Shown piece after piece: positions 54,971-64,000 of a DNA stretch of 64,000 nucleotides. Positions within the stretch are counted from its first letter, which is position 1, and the number at the start of each line of letters is the position of its first letter. This DNA is from Sarcomyxa edulis (lineage: Eukaryota; Basidiomycota; Agaricomycetes; Agaricales; Mycenaceae): the NCBI GenBank assembly GCA_009761415.1, contig QUOL01000003.1, forward strand, positions 992,001-1,056,000. The letters run 5' to 3'. A model generated the notes under the pieces. It saw only the letters and a program-made list of their open reading frames with translations, had not been told where the DNA came from and did no database searches. Both the position numbers and the translations under genes were made by a program.

Positions 54971-56739
54971 CCCATCAGCAAACCAGGCTATCACTGTGCA
55001 GTTCTACAGAGATCTGCATAAGAAGCCATAGACCTGAAGACCTCATAGAAGGGGTCCTGAGGTTTATAGATCTACGGAGAAGTGGAATTTCTATGTTGTT
55101 TCTATGTTTTCTATGGTTGTTCTATGACTGTTCTACAGAGCACTGCACAGCTCTACGTAGAACTGGCTGTATCAATAAATGTGATAATATGATAATAAGA
55201 TTACAAATCAACAATCAAAGAGCAAAACGGAGCGACGAGAATCATATATTCAACCCCAGAATAATACTGACAACTGAACTAAGCCTGCGGACAATCTGTT
55301 CCTTCCCTGCCATCTCACTTCCTTCCCTGCCGTCTGGTCTTCTTCCTTGTCATTTTGTTATCTTGCTGTGTGCCTTGTTCTGCGCCGACTCCACTTGTTC
55401 CACACCCTCTTATCACGGTCTCCGCAGTCGCAACTTGTTCCCCGCCCTCTCGTTCGCCATTGTAGTCTGTTCCGAGAATAGAAACTCATCAGATAAATAT
55501 ATAGTTGCTGAGCCGGAAGAAGGGACAACCAAGGGACAATGTCAACGGGATTGCCCGGACTAATTGCCTAGGTGGTCTTGAAGATCATGGCCTTGTAAGA
55601 GCGCTGTTCCTGAGGTATAGCAAAACAAATCAGTACGAATGATCAGTAAAATTCCAAAAAGAAAAACGAGTGAACAACGGACGAAAGTGAGACTGCGATG
55701 CGGGGCCAAGATGCATTGGTGTAAGTCGAAGTTGCCCTGAGCTGCGGCAACTGCAGGACCAGAATGTATGGTAGTCAATACGAGAGCAGCGGGCATCACG
55801 GTACAAGTAGTGGTCGAAGACGTGAGTAAGATGGGTCTAGAAATATCACAACTTGGTGAGTCCAGAGGAGGGAGAAGTTCTGTGAGACTTACCTGGTTTT
55901 TTGCCAGAGCCATCCAATGTCGTGTCGAGATCAAGTTTGAGAGGGGTAGAGCATAAACAGCAGCCAAATGTGAGGTGTCAATATTGCGCAAGGTTCCATA
56001 TGTGGCCGAGAGCTTTCAGGAAGGGATGGGCACGTCTACTGGTAGGCAAATGCCATTGGCGCTGGCACAGATTGCTGAGCGAAGACTCGAGAGACAGTCG
56101 AAGGGTGAGTTGAGGGTGATGAATGCGAATGAAGATGTTGTAAGGGAACATCTTGTTATGTCCAGCTCTATGGGAGCTTACGTGGTACGCCTTGGCATCT
56201 CTTCTAGCTATTGCTTACTGTACGCGCTCTTCACATCAACCTTACCACCACATGCATCCATCACATGACCTCTTCCAGTCTTACTCATCCCTTCGTTACC
56301 GCTTACTTATACATCAGTCAGCGATGATATCATTCGTACATACCTGGTAGGATACTCCCACACAGATGTAGTATATAGAGCTGGTGGGGATATGGAATAT
56401 CCCCACCTTGATATCAACTTGGGTTCCGGGCATTTACTCCCCTGACAGATGTGCAATGACTCGGACGGACGGATGCGCTGGCAGACAGAAAACGACACGT
56501 GGCTTTCGTGAGGGCAAGCTCGATGAACTTCGAAGATAAAAATCCTCAAGTGGAGAAGGTTTGTTTAGGGTTCCAGGGCAGGCGCCCCTAGATCTGCGTA
56601 GAACTCCAGAGAGCTACGGAGTTTGATGTTTGCTATACTATCTACAAATTTCTATGGGATTTCTACGGTGTCTATACGGACTATGTTTTTGTAAGTCTGC
56701 TATAGGCTTCTATGTTCAAAAGGCTGGTTTGCTGATGGG
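54971..56739. mobile_element. Probable non-autonomous inverted-repeat transposon
   Basis: The 16-bp sequence CCCATCAGCAAACCAG at 54971-54986 is exactly inverted at 56724-56739. Both ends carry many short subterminal motifs (TTCTATG, CTATAG, CTACGG) over about 180 bp, a common design for transposase-binding ends of CACTA-, hAT- or Plavaka-like elements. I find no transposase inside, so it would need help in trans. A target duplication is not visible. The interior has a minus-strand frame with a plausible intron (see next entry). Confidence 0.55.
55640..55991 (-). other. Possible uncharacterised exons inside the inverted-repeat element
   Basis: On the minus strand MRNIDTSHLAAVYALPLSNL runs to WMALAKNQ, where a consensus donor GTAAGT begins an intron ending TTTCTAG. 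The next exon would read THLTHVFDHYLYRDARCSRI, then DYHTFWSCSCRSSGQLRL. The splice signals are good, but the family is not recognised, and no transposase motif is seen. It could equally be chance. Confidence 0.25.
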
Positions 56740-57030
56740 GACATACATCACCAATATGGATTGCCTGACGCGCAATCCAGGTAGTATCTCGGAGTGTTCT
56801 TGAGACTCACCTTATATATCATACAATGTACACGTAGGATATACTACCCATAATTTTTTCGCGACGACGCGACGACGCGCCTTGAATCACGGTACTGCCA
56901 AGCATAGCCAAGCTCGATCCTCGAGGCGCGTATGTGAGTCATCGTCTTGTACGTACTACCCTTGCTCGATGGCCATTCGGGAGAACTTCAAAAACATTCG
57001 AGCAACGTACGAGATTCTCATCCAACAACT
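56740..57030. promoter_or_regulatory. Upstream region of the Pex24-like gene
   Basis: The region includes a GACGACGCGACGACGCG stretch at about 56862-56879, close to ACGCG-type cell-cycle (MCB) motifs, though no function is shown. No gene is seen. Confidence 0.35.
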
Positions 57031-58712
57031 ATGAACGCTGCCACATCAGAGCCAACAACCGCCTTGACCACAAATTCCATCTCACAATTGGTCGATTTTC
57101 TCAGCTCAGTTCCCCCACCACTCACCGTCGCACTCGTAAGCCTGGGTCCGTACATCTCTAGGATACGCCAGACATGTGAGACCATAAGCTGGAGGTCTAA
57201 TTGGTACGACAGTTGGTTAGCTCTAGCTGCTTGGTGGGCTGTATGCCTGCTAGCCGACTATGTATTGTTGTGAGCATAGTTCATCTTTCTACCGAAGATT
57301 CGACTGAACGAGCATACCTGCAGGTATCTCTTGCCTGTTGCGATCCTTTTCACACTGTCTATGAGCAGATGGTCAACTCCACCTAGGCTTGTCCCACCAC
57401 CTGTAACGGAGCATGATCTCCAATCGACTATAACCGATCTCACCACCATTCACACTCTCATCCCAAAATCACCTTCATTTTCATCCCTCACATCCACTCC
57501 CCCCAAAACTATTGCTCGTGTTTGCATAGTTGTCTATATACCGTATCTTCTTCTCACGTATCTTGTTCCCCTGCGTATACTACTTGCCATCACCGGATCA
57601 GTTATCATATGCTATCGTGCACCGTGGGCCAACACAATTCGTACCACCCTCTGGCGAAGTGCGTGGGTCCGTTGGTCTATCTACCGAGCGCAAGCGTCCA
57701 TCACAGGCCAACCTTTACTACCCCGAGTCGTTTCCTTACAGCCTACAGCGACATCCACAAAGCCTGTCAACTCTCTTCGCTTCCTGTTCACTATATATGA
57801 GAATCAAAGATGGTGGATGGGTCTTGACTGGACCGCAGCTTTGTTACCCGGGGAGAGACCATCATGGTGTTCCGCTACCCAGGATGCGGTATCCCCACCG
57901 AACGCGTTCGCGTTGCCAGAGGACACCGTTGTCTTTCTAGCCGATGGGAAAGGTGGAAGAGTCAAACGGACAGCAACATGGAGATGGGAGGAAACGGAAT
58001 GGAAGGTGCTGATCAAAAAAGACGGAAGTGGGCTGAGTAGGGTCGAAAGGCCTCTTCCTGTCCCGAAAGAAGACAACGTGACTGGCAATAGGCTGTTCAA
58101 GGCTGCTGCCAAGATGCGAGAATCAGCTTCAGGCGGAAGTGGGGAGGGGAATGGGAATAATGGCAACTCGGGTACGGATGCACAAGAACCTTCCAATCAC
58201 GAGAATGATCTGAGTCAGGAAGAGTCTTCTACTGACGCGGATGGTTGGATCTACGGTGACAACAAATGGGAAGGTCAGAGTGAGAAAGGAGGAATGGGCA
58301 AGGCGCGTTTTACTGATCCGTCCTTTCCTCAAAATCTCTGTTCAAAGTGGCTTACCTTCCTTGTCATGACCTGCAGTACACCAGATATAGAAGATGGACC
58401 CGCGTTGCCACCTTGAATGAAACCGTCGAGACTGTCGAAGATGGCGAAGTGGGCATCCTACGAAGTCCTACGCGCGAACCATCGACTGCTATAGCTACCG
58501 CTCCTCCTCCCGCTGAGGTCAGTCCAACTACGACGGATAGCTCAAGTACCAGTGCCAATACCAACAGCGCCACTGATCCGGGTAACGACCACCAACATCA
58601 GCATCGACGCAGTGGCTCAATAGATCCTTCGCCGCTCAGACAGCGTCTGAAAGCGGCGTTGGCAAAAGGATCCGCTGGATCTACCTCTATATTCGAACAT
58701 TCAAATAACTGA
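57031..58712 (+). CDS. Pex24/Pex28/Pex29-like peroxisomal membrane protein with dysferlin domain
   Basis: ATG at 57031 (MNAATSEPTTALTTNSISQL) gives LVDFLSSVPPPLTVALVSLG and a hydrophobic segment (SWLALAAWWAVCLLADYVLL) that continues over an intron into YLLPVAILFTLSMSRW. A second membrane region is VCIVVYIPYLLLTYLVPLRI then LLAITGSVIICYRAP. The dysferlin-type region follows: YENQRWWMGLDWTAALLPGE, ATWRWEETEWKVLIKKDG, DGWIYGDNKWEG and, after an intron, YTRYRRWTRVATL. This layout is that of the fungal Pex24p family, integral peroxisomal or ER-contact proteins that limit peroxisome number and size. The C-terminal 100 residues are Ser/Thr/Pro-rich and disordered, ending at TGA 58710. Which of Pex28, Pex29 or Pex30-32 is closest cannot be decided by eye. 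Confidence 0.85.
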
Positions 58713-58994
58713 TGTGTACAATGCACATTGCCGTATATGGACCAGACTATTAGTAGTTGCAGGTCAGGTCGCTAACTATGTAAAATGTTAGTAAAGCTTT
58801 CCCGATTCTAATTTTGACAACCCTGTATGTATTGTATTGTTAGTCGTTTTCCTGCTATATATTTTTTGGTTGAAAGGACAGAGAGAGGGTAGTTGGAAAG
58901 GTTTATTATTATAAAGATTAGTTGCGCATAAGGATACAGTGTGTATATGTATATAATGCAATGATACAAGTAGTTGAATCCGAAGAGCCCGAAG
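58713..58994. other. Converging 3' ends of Pex24-like and STE3-like genes
   Basis: AT-rich, about 280 bp, presumably with both polyadenylation regions. I looked for a short pheromone-precursor frame ending in a CAAX box and did not find one. Confidence 0.4.
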
Positions 58995-60892
58995 TCATAC
59001 AATTTCGAACGAGCTACGAATGGAAGAAGAAATTGGGAAATCATCTACTGGTCGACGAGCTGGTAGAGGTGGTACATCGAGTGTCATATAGGAGGGCCTT
59101 GATGATGAGTAAGGCGAAAGAGGAGTTTCTGCAGTACGTGGCGTCGAGAGATCCAAAAAGGAGCCTGAGCCACTATGATCGGCGACGGGTGGGGGTATTG
59201 TGACGAGAACACCAGTATTGGAGTCACCATCAGGGTATATAGGATGCTCATTCATAGACGTAGAGCTATGCGACCAAGTTGTTGGTGCACTAGGGGAGTA
59301 GGGGCTGGATTTGCGTACGTCTTCGTCTGGATTCGGTGAAACAACGACTCCCAACACGTGTGAGGTTCTCTTTTCGTTCTGTGTGTTATTGTCGTCATTG
59401 GTACCGATGTCTGTAATGGAAGCGTCTGTGACGGAACCCATATCGGAGAATGAGTCGAAAGAGTCGTGTCTTCGAATTACTTCCCGCTGGATGTGAACAG
59501 GAAGTGGTGTTGTTCCTTTGCCTGGAGAGCTGTTGATATTCCCTCTATTCCATGTTCTGAAAGAATCCATTATCAATTACAGCGAACCCACAGAAGAAGG
59601 AAGAATGCAAACATACCCAGTAAGGGTCGGAAATCCGATAGTAGTCGACCCCGTAGAATACCCAACATGATTGGAAACGAATTGGGCAGCAAGACGATAA
59701 TGTTTCCTCGCTTCATCCGCAAACCCGAAAAAACCGAAGAAAATAAGGCCACATGCTACGATGAGCCACCGACTCATCTCCAGAGACATCGCCAATATGG
59801 AATTATTTCTCCAGAGGATTGAGGGAATCTGGTCTACCCGCGAGAAACCTTCGTGCGTGACAGCGATAGAGACCCAAGGCACAATGCCGGAGCGGGTGTT
59901 CAGGTAGAACGCGTAGATTGCGATAGGGACGGTGCAGAGGATATCCATACCTGCGAGACACATGAGACGAAGGTAGCGGTTAGGGTTGAGGTTGCTGTTT
60001 GCGGAGAGAATGGATTTGAAATCAGATTGTCTCTGTTTGAACGCGAGAATGCTGAGAGCTGTGTGAAGTTTCGTTTCCGAAGGTGAGCTGTGGTTCATTG
60101 TCAGGCAGTATCTTGCTCTACGTACTTGCATAGATACCGGAAACGACACCAATCAAGATAGGTGGAAGGGAAACGAGAACCAATCCGACTGGTGTGTCGA
60201 CGGTGAATGGATAACAGCCAACATCTTCATAGATATCGAATCGATGACCCTGGGGAATGAATTCTACAAGCATTTACACATCAGTAAGCCAGTTGCAGCT
60301 AACAGTCAAACCATTAGCGCACGTAGAACGATTTCCAGCAACGGAATACCTAGCCCTATGGCTAAGTCAACCATCACTGCGCGGCGTTTCTGAAGAAGAC
60401 GGTGATTTGAGGAGGTACTCCTAATATTATGTATGAATGAGCATACCTCTGCAGGAGTGACTGTTACACTCTTGACACTTGCGATGTGGTAAAGTCGACG
60501 GTTGATGCAGAGAGATGCAGCAGGAATCGCTACTGAAGCACCCACTATTATACGAGAAGCTACATGCAATATCAATGATAACGAGCAATATAAGAGGGCA
60601 TATATGCGGGAATGCGCAACATACATATGTCGCACCAGACCGGTGCCCAGTTGATTGCATTGCCGTTCCAAACGACAGAGTTTATGAATTGATTTAGGCA
60701 ACTAATGGACGTCCATGCCATATAGAGGCATGTTCCAACATTCCAAGCTGCGATTATATGTGATCTGTTAGAATTAAATCTCTTTGTGGAGGGACTTAGC
60801 CACTTACATTCCAAGTGCCACGGAAAAGGAATGCTGACTAGAATGAAAGAGATAAAAGCGAAGGTGGAAAATAACCAGTTTGGAGCAGACAT
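58995..60892 (-). CDS. STE3-like pheromone receptor (fungal class D GPCR)
   Basis: From ATG at 60892: MSAPNWLFSTFAFISFILVS, then IPFPWHLE spliced to AWNVGTCLYMAWTSISCLNQ and INSVVWNGNAINWAPVWCDI. These are signature TM1-TM2 blocks of the a-factor receptor STE3 family. Following exons give RIIVGASVAIPAASLCINRR (TM3), MVDLAIGLGIPLLEIVLRAL (TM4), FIPQGHRFDIYEDVGCYPFT (extracellular loop), LVLVSLPPILIGVVSGIYAT (TM5), LMCLAGMDILCTVPIAIYAF (TM6) and RWLIVACGLIFFGFFGFADE (TM7). The cytoplasmic tail of about 230 residues is Ser/Pro-rich and ends SIRSSFEIV with TGA at 58995-58997. It binds a lipid-modified mating pheromone at the plasma membrane and signals through a G protein. Many mushrooms have several STE3 genes, only some in the mating-type B locus. 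All seven helices look intact. Confidence 0.9.
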
Positions 60893-61226
60893 TGTGTGGG
60901 TTTAAGTTAGGGTACTGTCTTAGAGAAGACGCTTCGAGAAAGTCGAACATATCTAAACGCTGGCTTTAAGAACGTAGTCAGTACTCACCGTCCTTGTGCA
61001 CATTTTAGGATGTTCGTTTGTGAGACTGTCAGCCGGCGGTTTCTACCTGACCAGATCAGGACAGTAGTTTGAAAGACACCATATGGGAAACTGAAGTATA
61101 TTGGCGTAAGTACAAAGTTGAGGAGGAGTAGTCAAGGCCCAATGAAGCCTTGTTCCGAAAAAAGACAAGGCGGCAGAGAATGTCTAGTCACGTGAGGGTG
61201 CAAAAATAGCCTCGCCAGTCGTGGGC
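60893..61226. promoter_or_regulatory. Promoter of STE3-like gene and 3' flank of asparaginase gene
   Basis: About 330 bp between two minus-strand genes. No pheromone-precursor frame, RNA gene or repeat is seen. Confidence 0.4.
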
Positions 61227-62590
61227 TTAAGCTTCGAGCTCATCTTCAGCGAAAATCGCAGTTTTCGGCACACCGTCCTTTCTGATAAGGCCCCTGTACA
61301 TTCCAGGGCAGTTCAGGGGCGTGGTCACTATGCAGCAGTCAGCATCGGTCAATAAACAGAAGGAATTGGCTTACCATTCCCCAGATGGTCAAGCGCAATG
61401 ACACCACCGAGCCCTCCTTCCTGAAATAGATCTTTCACAGCGTGCTTTGCAGCTTTTTTCAACGACTCTCCATGATATCTTACGCGTCGCGCGATAGTGG
61501 AAGCGGTATTGAGCCTGATGAAATACTGAAACGTAGACCATGATCAGTAGACATATACATCGAAGAAACTTACGACTTACATCTCCATCTCCCGTACCCG
61601 AGACACCAATCGCCTCGTGATGAGGTCGTCCTCTGATCTTGTTCCAAGTCTTCTTCACCCACCCGCGATGTTTCCACTCTTCAGCCCAGTTCCCCGAACC
61701 TATGATAGGTGTGTCTCCAATTCTCCCCGCGAGTTTGTTAGTGCGTCCTCCGGTGGAGGTGAGCGCAGCAATACAGCCTCTCACATCTAAAGCTACAGCA
61801 CCGACGGTACCGGTCGGCATCTGATCTAGGGCTGATGTATCGTCATCGTCCTCGACCGTATTCGAGGGATCGGAGTGAGAGTGAGGTAAGGGCTCCTCCG
61901 GCAGTCCAAGCCCTCGACGATGCTCGCGCCAACGGTTCTTGGTGAAGAAATAGGATGGATCGACGAGTTCTTCGCCTAGAGACTCGCCAATCGACTCGGC
62001 CGTGGCACCAGATAGAAATGTGTGCGGGGCAAAGGCAGGGGAAACATAGAGTGAACGGACAAAGTGGGAAGGGTTACGGGCGCGTGTGAGAAGGGTAAGG
62101 CCAAGCCCCCGTCTTGAAGATGGGATGGAAGGGTGCGTGGATGGAGGCTTAGACAGCATCAACGATGTTTCCAGCTCATTCTGTAAGACAAGGCATTGTT
62201 AGTAATAATTTGTCTAGAGTTTACTGAGAAACAGACACCTTTCCCTCGGCATTAAACACTGCGCCTTTCCCGGCATTGAACAAAGGGCAATCTGGAAAGA
62301 CAACAATGTCAGACAGAAGCTTCTGATGACATACAGGCCAAGGCACCTTCAAGTACAGTCACAGCTGCAACGACCGCATCCATAGCCTCACCACCTCCAC
62401 GCAGGACTTGGTACCCTGCTTGGAGAGCGTTTCGCAAGGTGACTCTATACCGAGCTTGCTGTTCAGGAGTCGAGCCTTCCTTGGACATCGTGCCAGCCCC
62501 ACCGTGAATGACTAAGACATAGTCATTGCCTTTACCACTAGTTTTAGGGGCCGAACCTGAGAGAAGGGGATGCTTTTCCGATGAAGACAT
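61227..62590 (-). CDS. Isoaspartyl peptidase / L-asparaginase (threonine nucleophile family)
   Basis: The inner ATG at 62590 (MSSSEKHPLLSGSAPKTSGK) is chosen; one five codons upstream is possible. YVLVIHGGAGTMSKEG is the family start, then GEAMDAVVAAVTVLEG, FNAGKGAVFNAEGKNELE and a variable region with FFTKNRWREHRRGLGLPEEP and an acidic linker. The nucleophile lies in PTGTVGAVALDVRG (Thr of GTVGAVALD), where the precursor cleaves itself. Downstream are LAGRIGDTPIIGSGNWAEE (substrate-binding), VSGTGDGD and EGGLGGVIALDHLGN, ending IFAEDELEA and TAA. This is an Ntn-hydrolase that splits isoaspartyl dipeptides and asparagine. The insert of about 60 residues before the nucleophile is typical for fungi. 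About four short introns are needed. No defect is seen. Confidence 0.9.
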
Positions 62591-63035
62591 AGTAAGTGAT
62601 ATCAATGCTGCGAGTTGGGTTCAAGGTATTCAGACTCTACAACCAGCTTCGGTTCAATGGAAAGAACCGGTCGTATGTCGTATGTCGTATGTCGTGGAAG
62701 AGATTGCGTGTGTCAGACTCGAAGCATGGCGCCAAATCCCAGGACATTCTGATAAGAAAAGATTTGTGACTTTGTGTCAAGGGGGTACCGGGAATCGAAC
62801 CCGACACCAGGGCTTGGTTAGTTAGTCCGGCCGTCAAGTCTGAAAAAAAAACTTTGACCCCTCATATTTTTGTCTTGTTTTGAGCTCAGAATAGACTCTT
62901 GTGACCGAAAGAAGATACATTTAGACCAAATATGTGGAATAACAACTAATAGAGCGAAGCTCGAGGGCAAACTCGAACGTCAATTTTCTTTACAGTATTA
63001 AAGAAGCCTGCCTTCTCGGAGGAGCTGTCTTCACA
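62591..63035. other. Divergent region with a tRNA-like 3' half
   Basis: On the minus strand at about 62782-62810 the sequence GTGTCGGGTTCGATTCCCGG, followed by TACCCCC, looks like the T arm and 3' acceptor strand of a tRNA. The matching 5' acceptor strand (GGGGGTA) is not found upstream, so no complete tRNA is called. The rest holds the promoters of the asparaginase gene and of the next plus-strand gene. TATGTCGTATGTCGTATGTCG at about 62673-62693 is a short tandem repeat. Confidence 0.4.
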
Positions 63036-64000
63036 ATGGAGGTCAGTCATATGGAGACATCAAGATATATCTGAGCTATGCTAATGTCGACAAAATTCAA
63101 TCTATGATAGCCTGATCCCGAAGTCGTTCCACCGGGCTACGCAAAATGCCCGGAATGTGGTATGCATGTTAACCTGGGACCGGTAGGCATCAGTAATCTC
63201 GAGAAGCGCCACTTGGGCAGCAAAGCATGCAGGAAAGCAAAAGACAAACGAGATAACACTCCCAAGAAAAACATGTCGATCTTCAGCTTCATGAAAAAAA
63301 TTCCCCGACTTGTACCAACCACCGTCTCCGCACCCTCACTCGTCCATGCAACATCACAGTCTACTCCGGTAGCACGTCAATCTGATGAGACACGCACTGA
63401 GCCCATCACAGCTACAGTTCTCCTTGAAGTTCATGACACTGGTGCATGTCCTGTCGCGACGCGACTTCTTCAAGAGCTTCGCATGGCTATCGATCAGCTT
63501 CCTGATGGGGTACCTGAAGGACACGATGGAGACGAACTTGCCGTGTTTTCGGGTGATCCAGAGACGTACGCCAATGCAGAGGCAGGTTCCGATGAAATAT
63601 GGGAGCAGACTTTGCATCCTCTGCTGACGAACGCGCTTGGATGGAGAAAGACCACAGAAGAAGCGGAGAAGCTTATCCGTCGTGGAGAGAAGGGATTAGA
63701 GGGACTTTGGAAGTTCTTGAATTACTTTGTGGGTACACGAGGTCTGCAGGGTGGACTTCTTGAGGGAAAGCTTCGAGTGTTGATTGACGCAATCAATTCT
63801 ATGTGAGGAATCTTTCGTGAATTTCCGAGTCAAAGCATTAGAATAAGACTTACCGTGTCTCTAGAATAACAAAGACAGCGGCACATCCACCTCAACCAAT
63901 ACAGCCGGCAAGTCTGTCTCCGACCCTTCCCTCCATCACCGGGGCCGATATTCTAGAAGTAAATCAAGTTAGCCTACTCGTAGAAGACATGCCAATCGAC
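63036..64000 (+). CDS. Uncharacterised Cys/His-motif protein, partial (runs off right edge)
   Basis: The first exon is ATGGAG (63036-63041), spliced over GTCAGT..ATGATAG to PDPEVVPPGYAKCPECGMHV, then NLGPVGISNLEKRHLGSKAC. CPEC..H..C looks like a small zinc-binding module of CX2C..HX4C type. A basic linker (RKAKDKRDNTPKKNMSIFSF) and the phrase MKKIPRLVPTTVSAPSLVHA follow; I recall this arrangement from repeated hypothetical proteins of mushroom genomes. The next region is helical (VATRLLQELRMAIDQLPDGV, EEAEKLIRRGEKGLEGLWKF). After Met-stop at 63806, another exon begins near 63866 (TKTAAHPPQPIQPASLSPTL) and continues to the window edge. I do not recognise a function. Such multi-copy families often travel with transposons, but nothing here proves that. 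Confidence 0.6.

Noticed and set aside
58713..61226. Pheromone-precursor genes beside the STE3-like receptor
   Set aside because: No short frame ending in a CAAX box was found on either strand in the gaps, though such genes are easily missed by eye.
1..64000. CRISPR arrays, rRNA genes, bacterial operons or riboswitches
   Set aside because: Intron-rich fungal genes throughout; the only regular repeats are the 165-bp tRNA-like units and the 4.1-5.4 kb block, neither of which has CRISPR spacing.

Overview
This is nuclear DNA from a filamentous basidiomycete, most probably an Agaricomycete (mushroom-forming fungus). The support is many short (about 45-70 bp) GT..AG introns in nearly every gene, a STE3-type pheromone receptor, a Plavaka transposase, a DUF6698 gene, Con-6 genes, a dysferlin-domain Pex24-like peroxin and a chromodomain Ty3/gypsy retrotransposon. 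Gene spans were joined by hand from frame, splice signals and family similarity; no alignment or search was run. Exon edges are therefore approximate, while start and stop codons were read directly.

Layout, left to right. 1-3018 (-): 5' part of a Zn2Cys6 transcription factor. 3.0-5.5 kb: gene-free, with diverged repeats and a GA microsatellite. 5.5-12.9 kb (-): ABCC-type transporter. 13.5-15.4 kb (+): seven-TM receptor-like protein. 16.2-20.4 kb (-): full-length Plavaka transposase, followed by a small unknown gene (-), a DUF6698 gene (+), a MYND zinc-finger gene (+) and MND1 (-). 26.4-28.4 kb (+): cytochrome P450; a cysteine-free secreted protein; then a decayed P450 3' fragment. 31-42 kb is dense housekeeping DNA: F-box protein (-), HbrB/Bit61 TORC2 subunit (+), two tandem Con-6 genes (+), an endonuclease/exonuclease/phosphatase enzyme (+), a Rho GTPase (-), dynamitin (-) and an intron-containing tRNA-Ser(GCU) (-).

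42.9-54.35 kb is the most unusual part. A pair of 77-bp terminal inverted repeats flanked by TA encloses 11.45 kb. Inside are an apparently intact Tc1/mariner (DDE) transposase at the right end, a decaying uncharacterised gene at the left end that may resume at 52.5 kb, a 5.5-kb chromodomain Ty3/gypsy element (identical-looking 331-bp LTRs, 5-bp target duplication, but a broken gag and one nonsense codon in the integrase), and a tandem array of about 165-bp tRNA-like units. The simplest reading is a mariner-type transposon with a passenger gene, later hit by a retrotransposon. A second, probably non-autonomous, inverted-repeat element follows at 55.0-56.7 kb.

57-64 kb returns to single-copy genes: a Pex24/Pex29-like peroxin (+), a STE3-like pheromone receptor (-), a threonine-type asparaginase (-) and, running off the right edge, an uncharacterised Cys/His-motif protein (+). 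No operon-like logic applies; the genes are a typical fungal mixture. The story of the window is the contrast between conserved cell-biology genes and nested mobile DNA.
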